NCBI GenBank assembly: GCA_949825065.1
Contig: OX463848.1
Location: forward strand, 24,398,986 to 24,462,985
DNA from: Odontocerum albicorne
Lineage: Eukaryota > Arthropoda > Insecta > Trichoptera > Odontoceridae
Reading direction: 5' to 3'
Length of the DNA: 64,000 nucleotides
The number at the start of each line of letters is the position of its first letter. The stretch's first letter is position 1. Under the pieces are notes generated by a model. That model did not search any database. It saw only the letters and a list, made by a program, of their open reading frames with translations, and was not told the origin of the DNA. Below are positions 20,979 through 32,394 of the stretch, piece after piece. A program made the translations under genes and the position numbers.

Positions 20979-21654
20979 ATTACTTTTAATCTTGAGTCAA
21001 GCAGACAATTCTAAAAATATCTTTAATTGTATAAAAAATCATATTTTTCGTTTTTGGTTCTGTAACAACTTTTCCAAGTTCTTTTAGTCTATACTATATT
21101 AAAATGTAATTATTTTTAAATTTTAAACCATGAAATGTTATGTGAAAGTACAACTGAACCTTGACTATCCGGATTCCAAAATAAATGAAAAAAAAAACAG
21201 AACAATACGGGTTATATGAATGTTATATGACTGGGTACCTTTAACTAAGACAATAATAAAATTTCTAAAAAAATATTTACTGTTGGTATATATTGAATTT
21301 ATATTCATTGTTTGATGTATATTATAATTGTTATACGAGTACATAGTTAGTTAATATTATGTGATAAACGTTTTTTCTTCCTCTTGAGTATACAGATTTT
21401 TTGTGCGGATCACCTTTATCTCATTTATTCCGGAAAATCGAGGTTCTAGTATACTCGTACTTACTACGAATATTTTGCAAAAAATGTAAATTCATTTCTT
21501 TTTTGAACTACGATAATAACAAAAGTTATGTTAGTTGAGAAAGGTTCTCAAAACTCGAGTGCATCGATTTAAAAAACAGTAGTCACTTATTTTCTCTTAA
21601 ACAATTGGAATTTTTCTTCTCGAAACTCGAATGTACACACCCTATGTCTATTGA
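20979..21654. other. AT-rich spacer with two octamers
   Basis: No gene recognised. TACGAGTA at 21334 and TACTCGTA at 21452 lie 118 bp apart in opposite orientation. Confidence 0.4.
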
Positions 21655-21740
21655 TTTGAAAAAAATGGGTAACAGAAGAACTGATCCCACAATTTCCAAG
21701 CAAAAAGACAGACGTCTAACCAATTAGTCTTCTGAAGTCG
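21655..21740 (-). mobile_element. SINE head fragment
   Basis: GAACTGATCCCACAATTTCC and GACAGACGTCTAACCAATTA resemble the minus-strand tRNA-like head of SINE A or B. The body is absent. Confidence 0.45.
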
Positions 21741-22139
21741 TCAAATTTTTGTCATGGAATTAAGACCACGTGTAAAATGATGATTAAAGTTCAGTTATTG
21801 CGACCATCGTGAACTACATAAAAGCAGATCTAGTTCACTTTACTGGAAACCAATTTGATAAGTTCATTAAGTGCGTACTGTATAATTTTAGTTAATTACC
21901 CAATGTGATAATTTCTAGAACGATGAGGTACATGAACTGCACTCTGATTAGGGACGTAACTATTTTTTATGCGCTGTGTGCCAAGTGTTTTTGAGCCTAT
22001 TTTTTCTCTTGAGAAAAACAATACAACCATAATACAAATACGATGTAATAATTACATACACATCATCATGCCGTATCCTTTATACTATTATGTGCAATAC
22101 TTTACTATTGCGAAACATAATTTTCGCATATTCCACTGC

Positions 22140-22470
22140 CATACAACTCCTATGATTTCTGTTTTTTAAATTTTCTTCTTTCAAAATATTCATATCCGAC
22201 ATTGATCTAACCGTGCTTTCCTCGATCTTCCTTTACCACTCTTTCATTCACATTTGCCATATATATTTGTTTTGTTAATCTTTTTTCATATTTATTCATT
22301 CCACTTGCCCAAACCATCTCAGAGTGCTTTTTTCCATTTTACTTAATACATCAGCTTCAGATTCACATTCATACTTAACCACTTCCTTCCGTATTCTATC
22401 ATACATTGTCACCCTATGTATTCTGTCCAGAGCACGCGTTTGCACAGCAATTATTATGCACAGTTGAGCA
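22140..22470 (-). pseudogene. LINE A copy
   Basis: Minus strand reads CESEADVLSKMEKSTLRWFG followed by QVE, preceded by MYDRIRKEVVKYE and followed (leftwards) by the region coding KQNIYMANVNER. It matches the copies at 18560 and 63490. It lacks the 3' terminus. Confidence 0.75.
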
Positions 22471-22499
22471 CGGTGGCATTTTTTAAAATTTGAATGCAC

Positions 22500-23215
22500 T
22501 TGTATTTGAAAATTCTTTTGTCGGTTCTATTTCAGCGTCCCCTTTATCCTGAGCCCTGTGCATATGCATTTGTTGGTACTGCCTTGTTCAGGCAATGAAA
22601 TTATAGCATTAGCTGTCTAAGGAAAAGTCTTGAGAAATTTCTCGATTTTTTTAATAAGTGCATCTTGACGAATTCACTATCATTGATTTTATTCCCTGTT
22701 TTATAGTAAGCGCTTAAACTTGAAAATGGTTTGTTTTAATATTTAATTATGAATTACTTTGTCATTCGTCTAAGTATATTAATCCCTACGACACATGTTA
22801 CACATCTCCTATCTCGAAACACATATTCGATATTACAGCCAACCGGACTATTAATGACGATTAAAGTATCATATATAGTAGTTAAAAGTGATGGCATTTT
22901 TCTTTGAATGAAGTATTTAATGTTTTCGATGTGTTTGGTCTATCGTGAATGACTTCCTTAACATTCCCTTATTGGGTATCATTGGGATCTTCCGACTTTT
23001 CAGCATTCAGCCAGTATACGCACAAGAATGCTTGGAATGTATTTTGATTGTTTGAATTATCATCAATATCATTTAAAGTTTGATTAATAAAAAAAAATGC
23101 TGATAATATTGCAGGAAACTAATCAACAACATATCTTATGACAACTTCTAGTAGCGTGGTTAATTTTTTTTAAAGGCATTATTTCAATTTATTTAAATTG
23201 CTATATACAATCATT
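22500..23215. other. Unassigned spacer
   Basis: No convincing gene, SINE or LINE motif in either strand. Confidence 0.4.
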
Positions 23216-23216
23216 T

Positions 23217-23420
23217 GATATTGTATTGTATTACAGTACAACCTGGCGGGTTTAACGCAACGTAGCAATATCTTCAAACTAACCAGAAATATGTTAAAGA
23301 GATCCCAAGTGAAAACTAGACTAGAATCTCTCCCATTAAACTCTGGGTTCCACCGGGAATCGAACCCGCATTCTCTAGGCTGGGAGACAAGCGTCTTACT
23401 AACTAGCCCAAGGAGTTTAT
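23217..23420 (-). mobile_element. SINE A, well preserved
   Basis: TTGTATTACAGTACAACCTG (tail), AACTAACCAGAAATATGTTA (shared 3' part), GTGAAAACTAGACTAGAATC, GGGAATCGAACCCGCATTCT (B box) and GCGTCTTACTAACTAGCCCA (A box). Confidence 0.85.
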
Positions 23421-23841
23421 CATATATTTTCAGAAACAATGATTAAGAGATGAATTATTTAAAGAAAAATGTTGAGAATTGATTATAATAAAATGTTTGT
23501 ACTCGTATACTGTATAAGTCAAATTATCATTTTGTTTTAAGTAATCTTATTGAATCAAATCAATTGTGTAATAGATGAATAATTGATGACAAACAATTCA
23601 TTGTTGAAACCTATAATACTTGATAAGAAATTATCAATTTAAAAAATCTTTAAATGACAATTACCTGTTACGTCATGTTTATTGATAATCATATGAAACT
23701 ATTTGTTATATGCAAGACTATAAAAAATGCACTTTCAAGCATTTCAATCGTTGAAATACATTTATCATAAAATATTGAATTTTCATTTATAGTGTAAATA
23801 ATGTAGTATAATTGAGTTTTTGCATCCATATTATACTTTTG

Positions 23842-24034
23842 TTATATACAGTACAACCTGGCGAGTACGGTATGTACTCGTATATTGCCAAATGACTAGA
23901 AATGTGTTAAATATGTCTTAAGTGAAAACCAGATTGGAACTACTATATTATAAAAAAATCCCAGTACAAACGGGAATCGAACACTTAACTCCCAGATGAT
24001 TGGTATCTCAGCAAGTAGACCATGGAGGTTATCT
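23842..24034 (-). mobile_element. SINE A with an inserted segment
   Basis: The order matches 23217-23420, but between CCTGGCGAG and TATTGCCA there is an extra stretch of about 15 bp ending in the octamer TACTCGTA (23875-23882). The head is GGGAATCGAACACTTAACTC. Confidence 0.75.
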
Positions 24035-24654
24035 TGTTTCTTGGTTTTACGCATAACCTTAAAACAAAGATTTTTGTTTTAGCTTTCGGTTACGGTTGGA
24101 AATATTAAAACTAAACATGGTTTTAATTCTGAGTTCAGGAAATATAATACATTAACTGCAGTTTGGTACCGGTTGTAGGTAAACGAGTAGGTCTGGAAGG
24201 AAGGTATAGGGTCGTTTAAATTGTGCATTGTACAATATTATTCAAAATCGCAAACATAACTAATATGTTGGTTAAGTTTAGTAAAAAGTTCAGGTACGGT
24301 GCTGGGAGACAGGGTTACAAATATGCGTAATAAATTATTGTTTTTAATTTAGATATCGTAATAGTTGTTAACAAATTTTAACTGGTCGTTAGTCAGTTTA
24401 GATAATAGTTTTTTTTGTGAGAGCATTGCTATAAATGATTTAAAAAATGTACACCAACGATAAACACAATCGTGTCAATTATGCCCGGGTTTTGCCTTTC
24501 ATGTTTTGTTTGAGCTAAGTATTTCTTTATTATTTTTTTGACATTATTTAGAATTTATGTTCACCAGTGATCGAAAAAATTCAAAACAAATTCCAGTTAC
24601 TCATGTAACTAAGCGAAACCTTTATAAGTATCTGCTTATTTGTTTATTTGGACA

Positions 24655-24875
24655 CTATTGTAAATAATACAAATATCGAGTTAATAGCTATACGGCAATC
24701 TCTTCCAACTAACAAGAGAAAAGTTACGCTGATCATGTCGATTGCTCGGTGAAATGTTGTAACGTTAATTCGTACTGAAAATTAGACACAAAAAAAAATA
24801 GGTACGACAAGAATCAAACCGGCAACCTCTGGACTGGAAGACAGGTTTCTTACCAACTAGAACACAGAAATAGTC
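24655..24875 (-). mobile_element. SINE A variant
   Basis: CGGCAATCTCTTCCAACTAA, then a diverged body, then GACAAGAATCAAACCGGCAA (B box) and GGTTTCTTACCAACTAGAAC (A box). The left end (CACTATTGTAAATAATACAA) differs from the usual tail and matches 16185-16300, suggesting a subfamily. Confidence 0.65.
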
Positions 24876-24984
24876 TTGTTATTGGTTAAACCCCATAAAT
24901 ATCATGTTTTTTTTATACAAATATATGATACTTGTGATATATTATAGTTAAGTTTATAAATTAGGTCAATAAGAGATAAACATA

Positions 24985-25550
24985 CATAAATACCATCACG
25001 GCGTTTCCTTCCTTGTACCTAATAAATATGATATAGGCGTGCAAGGAATCACCCTCTGTTCTACATACTAACTTACAGAAATAATATAATGGCTAAACAC
25101 TCAGTCACGCGTGGTATAAAGATATTGAACCAACTGAATGACACTGTTAATATATTCTCGATACCGCCATGAGAAGAATCCTGGCTAATATTCTTCCTAA
25201 CGAATAAGCTAACTCTAGAAGCAGACCCTCTTTGTGTAACAGGAGAAATCTGCGCGTGGATAAAAAAATCTCTACACAAATATTTTCCCTCCTTCACATC
25301 TATAAACCTTCTCATATGATTTCTTACTTTTTTATATTTCCTCTTACAAAATGTAATTCACTTGTTCCAACCATCATTTCCCTGGTCTTCCTCGTTCACG
25401 CCTTCCACTCACATTTACACTGAATATTTTATTTATTAGTATTTCTTCGCTTATTAGTTTCACGTGCCTAAACCATATCTGAGTGCTCTTTTTCATCTTA
25501 GCAGTTCATATTCGTTCCTAAGAACTTTGTGTTGTATTCTGTCATACAGA
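24985..25550 (-). pseudogene. LINE A, interrupted
   Basis: The family 3' terminus (CCATCACGGCGTTTCCTTCC, about 24995-25015) is separated from the C-terminal coding part (CTCATATGATTTCTTAC near 25311 to TTGTGTTGTATTCTGTCATA near 25550) by about 270 bp that other copies lack. The intervening DNA matches nothing else here, so it may be an insertion. The right edge abuts the Tigger-like element at 25551. Confidence 0.6.
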
Positions 25551-26143
25551 TTAACAACAATAACTTACATTAAAAATAACAATATATTTTACTTTAATAA
25601 AAGTTATTTGAATGTGGTCTCTCTCTCCCTTTCAAAATAACTTATATTGTAACATAGTACAGTTCTCCTCCATCTTCGTCTAATGACGATCATAGTGATT
25701 ATGTGTTAGATGAACTGAGGGGAATAACTTAGGCATTGTAACGTAGCGTTAGGCTACTACTAAATTACTGACGAGATGTCTGCGGAATTTTCCAATTAAT
25801 ATTTTCGATCCGTGGGTAACTGAAAACGCGTATAAAAGGGGACTACTTTGTTTAAATATTGTATATGATAAGTGTGATAATTAAGATGAGTGGTTTCAGT
25901 TTTGGAATATTGTAGACAATGTAAATACACAGTGAAACAATTATAGATGTATCACAAACGTCATATGCAGTTAATAAATACGATCCATAATATGCTATCA
26001 CAGATACTTAAATACGAGAAATGTTGACTAGTTTTATGTTTTGATATCAGATAGTATAGACTATTAAATTGTTACGATGATGTTGATTACTCAATGAGAT
26101 AGACAACCGCGGAAAGCGAAACCGTGGATAAGGGAAGACTGTA
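25551..26143 (+). mobile_element. Non-autonomous Tigger/pogo-like element, copy 1
   Basis: The right end ACCGCGGAAAGCGAAACCGT, GGATAAGGGAAGACTGTA resembles the classical Tigger terminal repeat (CCGCGG..GGATAAGGGGGGACTACTG, then TA). An internal version occurs near 25820. The body AATGTGGTCTCTCTCTCCCT, TAACTTAGGCATTGTAACGT and GTTTTGGAATATTGTAGACA is shared with 57290-57880. The left terminal repeat is missing, truncated against LINE A. There is no transposase. Confidence 0.55.
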
Positions 26144-26594
26144 AAATTATGAAGTCACACAAAGCATACCTTAAACAAACAAAATTAAAGCTTAAAATAT
26201 ATTCAAAATATGAAACAATGAAAAATATTTGTTTAAACTGGAATAACGTTACAAATTTCAAATATTTATACGAGTTTTATAAACTAATTCTTATTTAATA
26301 TAAAATACGTCTATCGAAACCCTGAACTAGAGATAACACTTGATTGTTTAGTTTCCGTCAAAGGAATCCATTATTATGCATGGAAACATGGATACCATCT
26401 GTTGAATGGTTTTAGCGCGGATTAAGGTGACTATGTATGTGTAAATAAATCATATGCCACCAGGGCTGTTCTTTTCATATGTTGAATGTGTGCGGTGCAC
26501 GCAGGTGTTCAATCCAAAAGCTGAACGTTCGATTTAAATCTTACAAAAACTTTCTCTCTTTCATATATCTCTCTTTAACATATTCAAATTGATG

Positions 26595-26885
26595 ATTCGG
26601 ACATATGAAGAGCATGGTCACGAGACAATATTGAGCTGGCTTCAGTAATCGAGCTTTCAGGTTTCGAGTCCCCAGTAATCGAGCATTTGGACTTGTCATT
26701 GTACGTGTTGGTTATATTACCTCACGCATAAATCCAACACTATCACACATAACCGAAACGCGTTGATATTGTTTCCTAACAAACTCTTTGACTAGACTGG
26801 GCCCCTTTTTTACTAAACAGGAATCGAACCCGAAACCCCCGGGTGGAAGTCAAGCGTCTTATACACTAGAGCACGGTGGTAGTCC
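26595..26885 (-). mobile_element. SINE B, near full length
   Basis: GACATATGAAGAGCATGGTC, TTGTCATTGTACGTGTTGG, CAAACTCTTTGACTAGACTG, then head GGAATCGAACCCGAAACCCC (B box) and GCGTCTTATACACTAGAGCA (A box). The head resembles that of SINE A, but the body and 3' end differ. Confidence 0.75.
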
Positions 26886-26904
26886 ATTAAGTAAATTTAA
26901 TGCG

Positions 26905-27133
26905 TAGACTGTATTGTATTACACATCCGTTGTATCAGTACAACTTGACGAACTTATTGTCATTGGCCAATATTTTCCAACCATTCAGAATAATGTTTAT
27001 GGTAAACAAGTCTTAAATGATAAAACTATACTGGAACATCTAGGTAAAAAAAAACTGGTTACAAAGAGAACGAACACAAAACTCTCGAGTTTGAAAGGCA
27101 GGTGTTTTATCAACTAGGCTACGGAAATCGTCT
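26905..27133 (-). mobile_element. SINE A, diverged
   Basis: TGTATTGTATTACACATCCG, GTACAACTTGACGAACTTAT, CCAACCATTCAGAATAATG, and GGCAGGTGTTTTATCAACTA with GGCTACGGA. It lies 20 bp from the SINE B copy in the same orientation. Confidence 0.65.
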
Positions 27134-27464
27134 TCTATTTATTTATTTCTGGAAATATTGGACCACAGACTATCTAGATTTTCAAAACAATTTTTTGAAA
27201 CGAGTTCAAGATAAAGTAATGTGTCGAATTCTTCACAAAATAAAGTTTCGGAAGTCTTTGGTGAATTTTGAAACGGTGTACCCGAGGAGTTCAAGTATGC
27301 AATGTAAATAACTTTCTAATGACGGCACCATTTTGTGTTTTCAGAGTAATCAGCTAGCCCGCGGCAAAGTTTTAAACTTTGGGCCTATTTATGATTTTTC
27401 GACTAACAGATTAATTGTACTCGTAAAAATTACTGGAAGTATTTTTCGGCAAATCGACATATTG

Positions 27465-27672
27465 TAGACCTCCACCGTCTATTTGATAAAACAATTTTTT
27501 TCCAATCCGAAGTGTACGGATAAAATTTCCGTTGGAGTCCAATTCATTTTAAAAAGGTTTTCACTTCATACCTCTTTAATATATTTCAGGTTGGTCGAAA
27601 GAGATTGCCACGTCTAAATAAACCCACCAGATTGTGGTGTATGCAATGAACGTGTGAAACAATACAATACAC
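27465..27672 (+). mobile_element. SINE A, diverged head
   Basis: CCTCCACCGTCTATTTGATA (decayed A box), TTTCCGTTGGAGTCC, then TTTCAGGTTGGTCGAAAGAG, ATTGCCACGTCTAAATAAAC and GAACGTGTGAAACAATAC. Confidence 0.6.
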
Positions 27673-27879
27673 ATTCATAAGTTGAGAAAAAATACAGTAA
27701 TAAATATCTTGTAAGTTAAAAGTTACAAGTTATTATTAGTCACTTCAATCAAGATAAAATAAATGCTTCATTGGAAGCATCTTGACTAATTTAAATTAAA
27801 TACTGGTGATTGTTTTTTTTTAATTACTCGATATCGCAATATTTTTTTGTTTTTGAAAATAGGCAGCCTAATTCCCTGA

Positions 27880-28060
27880 AACGGCCCTGCAAGTCACCTT
27901 ACGTTTTCAGTATTCAGCCGACTGGGTTCAAAATACCGTGAAAAACACCACCGATTCTGATTGGCTGCCACAACATTGTGGCGGTAGTACTTAAACCAGT
28001 AGACGTCTAATTCACAGTTTACTTCGTGGTCAGCTGAGGTACGGTCTAAACGTCTGTTCC
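27880..28060 (+). promoter_or_regulatory. Possible promoter of a host gene
   Basis: A locally GC-richer stretch without repeat similarity in this window. It contains an inverted CCAAT box (CTGATTGGCTGCC near 27957) and initiator-like words TTCACAGTTT near 28012 and GGTCAGCTGAGG near 28028. It lies 400-450 bp upstream of an ATG in good context followed by a strong splice donor (28461-28500). The sites are short, so the call rests on the combination. Confidence 0.3.
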
Positions 28061-28460
28061 GCGTAGGGAATTGCGAGTGTTAAATACATCGCAAAAAATT
28101 AGAACATTTAAAAGAAAATATAGAGATAAATATTTTTTACTTTGATTGCAATAATTCAATGAATATGTGGTGGAAATAATTACTCTTGAAAATAAAATAA
28201 CATTAAAATTATAAGAGTTGGATGAAATATTATATTAAAATTGAAGATTCTTATCGATTAATGTTATTCAATTAGTATTTGTAAGTGCTGTGAAAGTTTA
28301 TTTTTATATATGTTAAATATAAAAATTCGGGGCATGTCAATTTGTAATCGTGAAAGTTAATATTTTACGCATTTTTGTCGAACTATCTTATTAAGCTACA
28401 AATTTACTAATTGTTTAGTGTGTTAAAAACTTTTGGAAAAGGGACTTCAGTTTTGTCAAA

Positions 28461-28494
28461 ATGTTGACAGGTTGGAGGAAAACACTTTCGAAAT
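28461..28494 (+). CDS. Candidate first coding exon of a host gene
   Basis: GTCAAAATG gives a good insect start context. The frame reads MLTGWRKTLSK plus one base and meets AAATGTAAGTAC, a strong 5' splice site (GTAAGT at 28495-28500). No matching acceptor or second exon was identified in the remaining 35 kb, so if real, the gene has a very long first intron or the next exon was missed. Eleven residues are too few to name a protein. The position below a promoter-like region without repeats is the main support. Confidence 0.35.
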
Positions 28495-28500
28495 GTAAGT

Positions 28501-29680
28501 ACATTTAGTTTGATTTTTTTTATCAGAATTCTGTTCTAATTCGTATTAAATACAAAGTGTACGTGCAAACAAAAAATATTCATAAATTAAAGACGTATTT
28601 GAATATAAATGAGCCAACGCAACATTTACCAAATCTCAGTGGAAGGTATGAATGTACCAGGGATGAAATAAGTAAATAATATATGAGTTTGCTTTTTTAT
28701 TGTGTAGAGTTCGTCTGTATCTGTTTAATTTTATCTACCGTGTTGAAAACACGGCGTAAATTTAATATACATTTTAATTAATATTTTGATATTTTTTTTG
28801 TTCATAAAAAAACGTTATTTAACCGTGCAAATAAAATTTAAAAAATATGGTCTCATAGTGCTCTAATGTTGTACCAACGTTTCTAATTAACTATTGCCAA
28901 AAGTAGTTCACTACATTAGGATTTGATTTCATGTTATTATTTTAGTGGGAGTAACACTTTCAGCGTGTAATTGTTTATCAACTTTTAGAGATTTATTTCA
29001 GTTTTTAATATCTCATATTATTGATCAGATGTACCATATACAGTTTGTGTGTGTGTTTTATGAAAAAAGTATTTGTTGAACACCATAATGATTGTTGATA
29101 ACATTTCATCAATATCATTTTATACGACGTTATTATCGTGACTCGAGTGGCTTTCGAGAGAATAAGTGGAATTTATAAAGTAAATTTTATCATAAGTCTT
29201 ATAAAGGTATAAATTTATTTATTCAACTAGAAAACAAAGCTTTTCATTTTTAGATTATTTTTTCTAGTGTTTTCTTGATAACTTAACTTATCTCGTTTCA
29301 AGAGTTAATTATTTTTTGATCTTGATATAAGTCTTATAACATGTTAATTTGCGTTTATCGGAAATGACCGGAGTTTCTAATTTATTTGTATATTTTTTAT
29401 TAAATCAAACGGACGTTATTAAAATGTTCAATGAACTTACGAGTATAAAACAGTAAATTATTGAACATGAGACCAATTCAATCTTAAGAATGACTTAATG
29501 TATTACGGTCTGTTTCTCTAATAAAACAATGTGTTTCCACTTGATAAAACAATGTGTTTAAATCAAACTTGTTAAGTATTATACATAATATTTGTTTCCT
29601 AGCTGAAACATACAGATACGAAATACCATTTTCAAACTTCGTTGCAATATCTTTTATTTCCATAGTCAATAACAGTATTT
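28501..29680. other. AT-rich stretch, possible intron start
   Basis: No repeat family or exon was recognised. If the exon above is real, this is the beginning of its intron. Confidence 0.35.
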
Positions 29681-29689
29681 TAGTACCAA

Positions 29690-30135
29690 CTTCGATGTAT
29701 GGAAGTGAAACGTAGAGGTGAAAAAATACTGAAATAAAACGAATAAATATTGTTGGAAATGTGTGCACTGCACAGAATACATGGAGGGGCGGAATACGAA
29801 ATGAAGTGATCAGGAATGAAAGTGAAGTTAAGGCTCATCTATTAAATTAGAATATGAATAGCACTCTGAGATGGTGTGGGCTTGTAGGATGAATGAAGAA
29901 AGACTAACATAACAAATAAACAGTGTGATTGTGATTGAAAGTTGTGATAGACGAATACCAAGAAAATCAATTGAACAATGTTTTGAAGGAAGGAAAGGCT
30001 AAAAGTCTGAGAAAAAGTAGGAGTTGTATGAATATAGAAGAGGCGAAAGATTTGTGTCCCGATAGGAATGCCTGGCATTCTATCTTCTCTGCCTATCTTA
30101 ATAAGGAAACGCCATGACAATATATATGTTTGCCC
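29690..30135 (+). pseudogene. LINE A copy
   Basis: From TCGATGTATGGAAGTGAAAC (MYGSET block) through AGAGGCGAAAGATTTGTGTC and CCGATAGGAATGCCTGGCAT to the 3' terminus AATAAGGAAACGCCATGACA. The part coding KEGKAKSLRKSRSCMNIEEA is open and close to the family consensus. The middle contains stops. Confidence 0.8.
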
Positions 30136-30149
30136 ATAACACTTTAATT

Positions 30150-30265
30150 GTAATGAGTTGGTACGATACTTGTCTTCTAATCCGGAAGTTGAGGGTTCGA
30201 GACCCAATGGTATCCATTGTTTTTTAAACGGATTTCACTTTGGTGTTCACTTTAGAACTTTTTAG
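30150..30265 (+). mobile_element. SINE A, 3'-truncated
   Basis: GAGTTGGTACGATACTTGTC and GAGGGTTCGAGACCCAATGG (B box) with ACGGATTTCACTTTGGTGTT after it. The shared 3' part is missing because mariner-like sequence begins immediately. Confidence 0.65.
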
Positions 30266-30520
30266 CGGTGAATTCGAACTGTATATTCCTGGTTGACTGG
30301 AAGATTGCAAATCTAACGCAAAATAGCACCAAATGCTCGTGGACAGTGTTATTCGATATTCTAAGCAATCTCTCGTGTCGTACATCGATCGTTACCTTCG
30401 ATCAAAGCTTTGATTTGGTTGTCGTTAATGGTAATCGAATTTCCAGAGTAGCACCATTTTCGTGTGTCGTATCACCATTACTGAATTTTTTAAACCATCT
30501 TTGAATCATACAACGTTTTA
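30262..30520 (-). pseudogene. Mariner-like transposase relic
   Basis: Minus strand reads IQRWFKKFSNGDTTHENGAT, the helix-turn-helix segment of mariner transposases ('WF.KF..GD..LE...'), then, in another frame, CTTREIA and CPRAFGAILR (usual TVH.HL...G). It is close in order to the fossils at 52388 and 62390. Only the DNA-binding half is present. Confidence 0.65.
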
Positions 30521-30524
30521 ATGG

Positions 30525-30710
30525 AAAGGTAAATTACAAGTGCAATGCAAAAACTCTCCATTTTGTCGATATAGAGAACTACTTAATTAGGTAAGGCTTA
30601 GTAGTCTTTGTTCTTAATTCCGAATTTCATACATTTGTCCTAAATATTAAAACACTCAGCTGATACTTTCACACCCTGAATTCACATCCTTACACATTAT
30701 AAAATTATCA
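30525..30710. repeat. Dispersed repeat J, copy 2
   Basis: TTAATGGAAAGGTAAATTAC, GAGAACTACTTAATTAGGTA and AACACTCAGCTGATACTTTC correspond to 15505-15690. Confidence 0.5.
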
Positions 30711-30764
30711 GGTATACTTTTATCTTCATCATAATCATGTAGGCATGCTTATAATAAGATGAAA

Positions 30765-30960
30765 CTGACTGGCCTAGTAGGTAAGATGCTTGACTTCCAC
30801 TCATTGGTTTCGGGATCGATTTGTCCTGATACTAAAAAAAATTGTTCTAGTCTGATAAAAATGGTCGTCTGTTAGTAATACTAATACGCGTTGTAAGTGT
30901 TGTGGCCCCTTGACATACGAAGTAATATTCCAAACATGCACAATGACGAAGTGGTTATTA
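30765..30960 (+). mobile_element. SINE B
   Basis: TGACTGGCCTAGTAGGTAAG (A box) and CTTGACTTCCACTCATTGGT, a diverged B box (TCGGGATCGATTTGTCC), then TTGTTCTAGTCTGATAAAAA and ATATTCCAAACATGCACAAT. It is in plus orientation, opposite to most SINE B copies here. Confidence 0.65.
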
Positions 30961-31398
30961 ATTCGATGATTTGATTTTTGGCTCGAAGAAAATGTTATCT
31001 CCTGGCCACGCTATTCAATATGTCCGATTCATCATATATGTTGAAGGGTTGAATGTATGAAATTATAAACGATGAGATTGAAATATCTTTCAATAAAGTA
31101 GCCATCAAAAACTTTAACGAGAAGGTAGGAGCAATATTCGGTTAACAAGAGATATTGATTTGGTTTGAAAGAAGACATTTGGAAGAACTTTTCAATGTTT
31201 CTTAAATTAAGATATAGATTTTGCTTCATTTACTTTATTATAATTATAATTCAAATAGTAACTGATGTCAATTAAATCACAAAATGTCTGTTTTGTGTAT
31301 ATATGTAATTTACGTGCTATATAGTAAAAAAATAATCATTGCGGAGATGGCAGTATTTGATTTCATCCAGCTCATATAATAGTCTTGCCAACCAGAAT

Positions 31399-31610
31399 GA
31401 ACTTCGTGTCTTAGTTGGTAAGACGTATGTCTTCCAGATCGAAAGGTTACGGGATTGATTCCCGTTGAAATTCAATTCATTTTAAAAATATTTCCAGTCT
31501 AGTATTCACTTCTTGCCTCTTTAACATGTTTTTTGTTGGTTGGGAAAAATTGCCACATGTTAATACATTCACCGAGTTGTATTATATACAGTAAAACTGT
31601 AATATAAATC
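31399..31610 (+). mobile_element. SINE A
   Basis: TTCGTGTCTTAGTTGGTAAG (A box), GGGATTGATTCCCGTTG (B box), TTTCCAGTCTAGTATTCACT, TTTTTTGTTGGTTGGGAAAA and TTGTATTATATACAGTAAAA in order. Its tail stops just before the Tigger element at 31618. Confidence 0.8.
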
Positions 31611-31617
31611 AAAACAC

Positions 31618-32086
31618 TAAACTCCCGATGATCCGGGTGGTATGGAAAAACTATCGGGATTAAAAATCCCGAATAATATCTGCCAAAATAATCAGATAAA
31701 AAAAAAAAACAATTTATCCCATATATAATACTTACGTTTTTCTTTAAAATATGGGAGCAAACAAGTTTCCTTTGTTTACTTTTCAGCAAATGGTCTACAC
31801 AGATTTCGCAACATTCCTGTTTCTCTAAATAACTAAGTAGGCTTTCAACTTTAGTTAAAGCATCACTGTGCTGTATACTTTTATCTTGTATGAGAGTACC
31901 TTCTTCCTGATCTGTGTAATCAGAAGCTGCAAGTTCATTAGTAATAATGCGTTGCACTAATATTTCATCATTTAATGCTTCATATCGTCTATATTTATCC
32001 AATCGTGCACAGTTTTAAATTTTTTTACAGTCCCGGTTAATCCGCAACCCAGTTAATGTGACCCCGGATAATCGAAAGTCAACCAA
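31618..32086 (-). mobile_element. Internally deleted Tigger/pogo element
   Basis: Terminal inverted repeats: left ACTCCCGATGATCCGGG ending at 31637, right CCCGGATAATCGAAAGTCAA near 32063-32082; after inversion 14 of 18 positions agree. The left end also holds an internal inverted pair TCGGGAT/ATCCCGA. Between them lies the C-terminal part of a Tigger-like transposase on the minus strand. At about 470 bp it cannot encode a full transposase of 500 or more residues, so it is a deletion derivative. Confidence 0.7.
31700..32005 (-). pseudogene. Tigger-like transposase, C-terminal fragment
   Basis: The minus-strand frame from 32002 reads DEILVQRI, then QHSDALTKVESLLSYLEKQE and VDHLLKSKQRK. This is the C-terminal acidic and helical tail of Tigger/jerky-type transposases, which usually reads 'SH.DAL.ALE..L.YLEQQ......LL.LR..RD.A'. 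The DNA-binding and DDE catalytic domains are absent. The frame continues into non-coding sequence to 31499 and ends by chance. Confidence 0.7.
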
Positions 32087-32394
32087 TTGTGACAACCAAA
32101 GACAACAAATTGTGGTTGGCTTACTGGTATTTATTTATCAATTATTTTCAATCAACCAAAAAGCTGTTAAAAAGTCTCCGGTGCGAAAAAATAAATATGG
32201 AACATTTTTATTTTTTCTACACCGGGCAGGCTTATCGATTCTTCATACACCTTATCAATACACAGCAATTTCTTACAACTAATCAGCTTATTGATATCTC
32301 AGTATCTGTGGATCATTGACTGTCCGTCCAATTTGGTAACAGAATCCTTTGTATACCACCGCATCACACATCATGATACATATCATATTTCGCG

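Noticed and set aside
21334..21459. A complete 126-bp element bounded by TACGAGTA and TACTCGTA
   Set aside because: The two octamers are inverted, but the similarity does not extend inward beyond the octamers, so chance spacing is as likely.
28461..28515. A complete micropeptide gene ending at the TAG after the splice donor
   Set aside because: The strong GTAAGT donor makes a spliced first exon more likely than a 15-codon gene.
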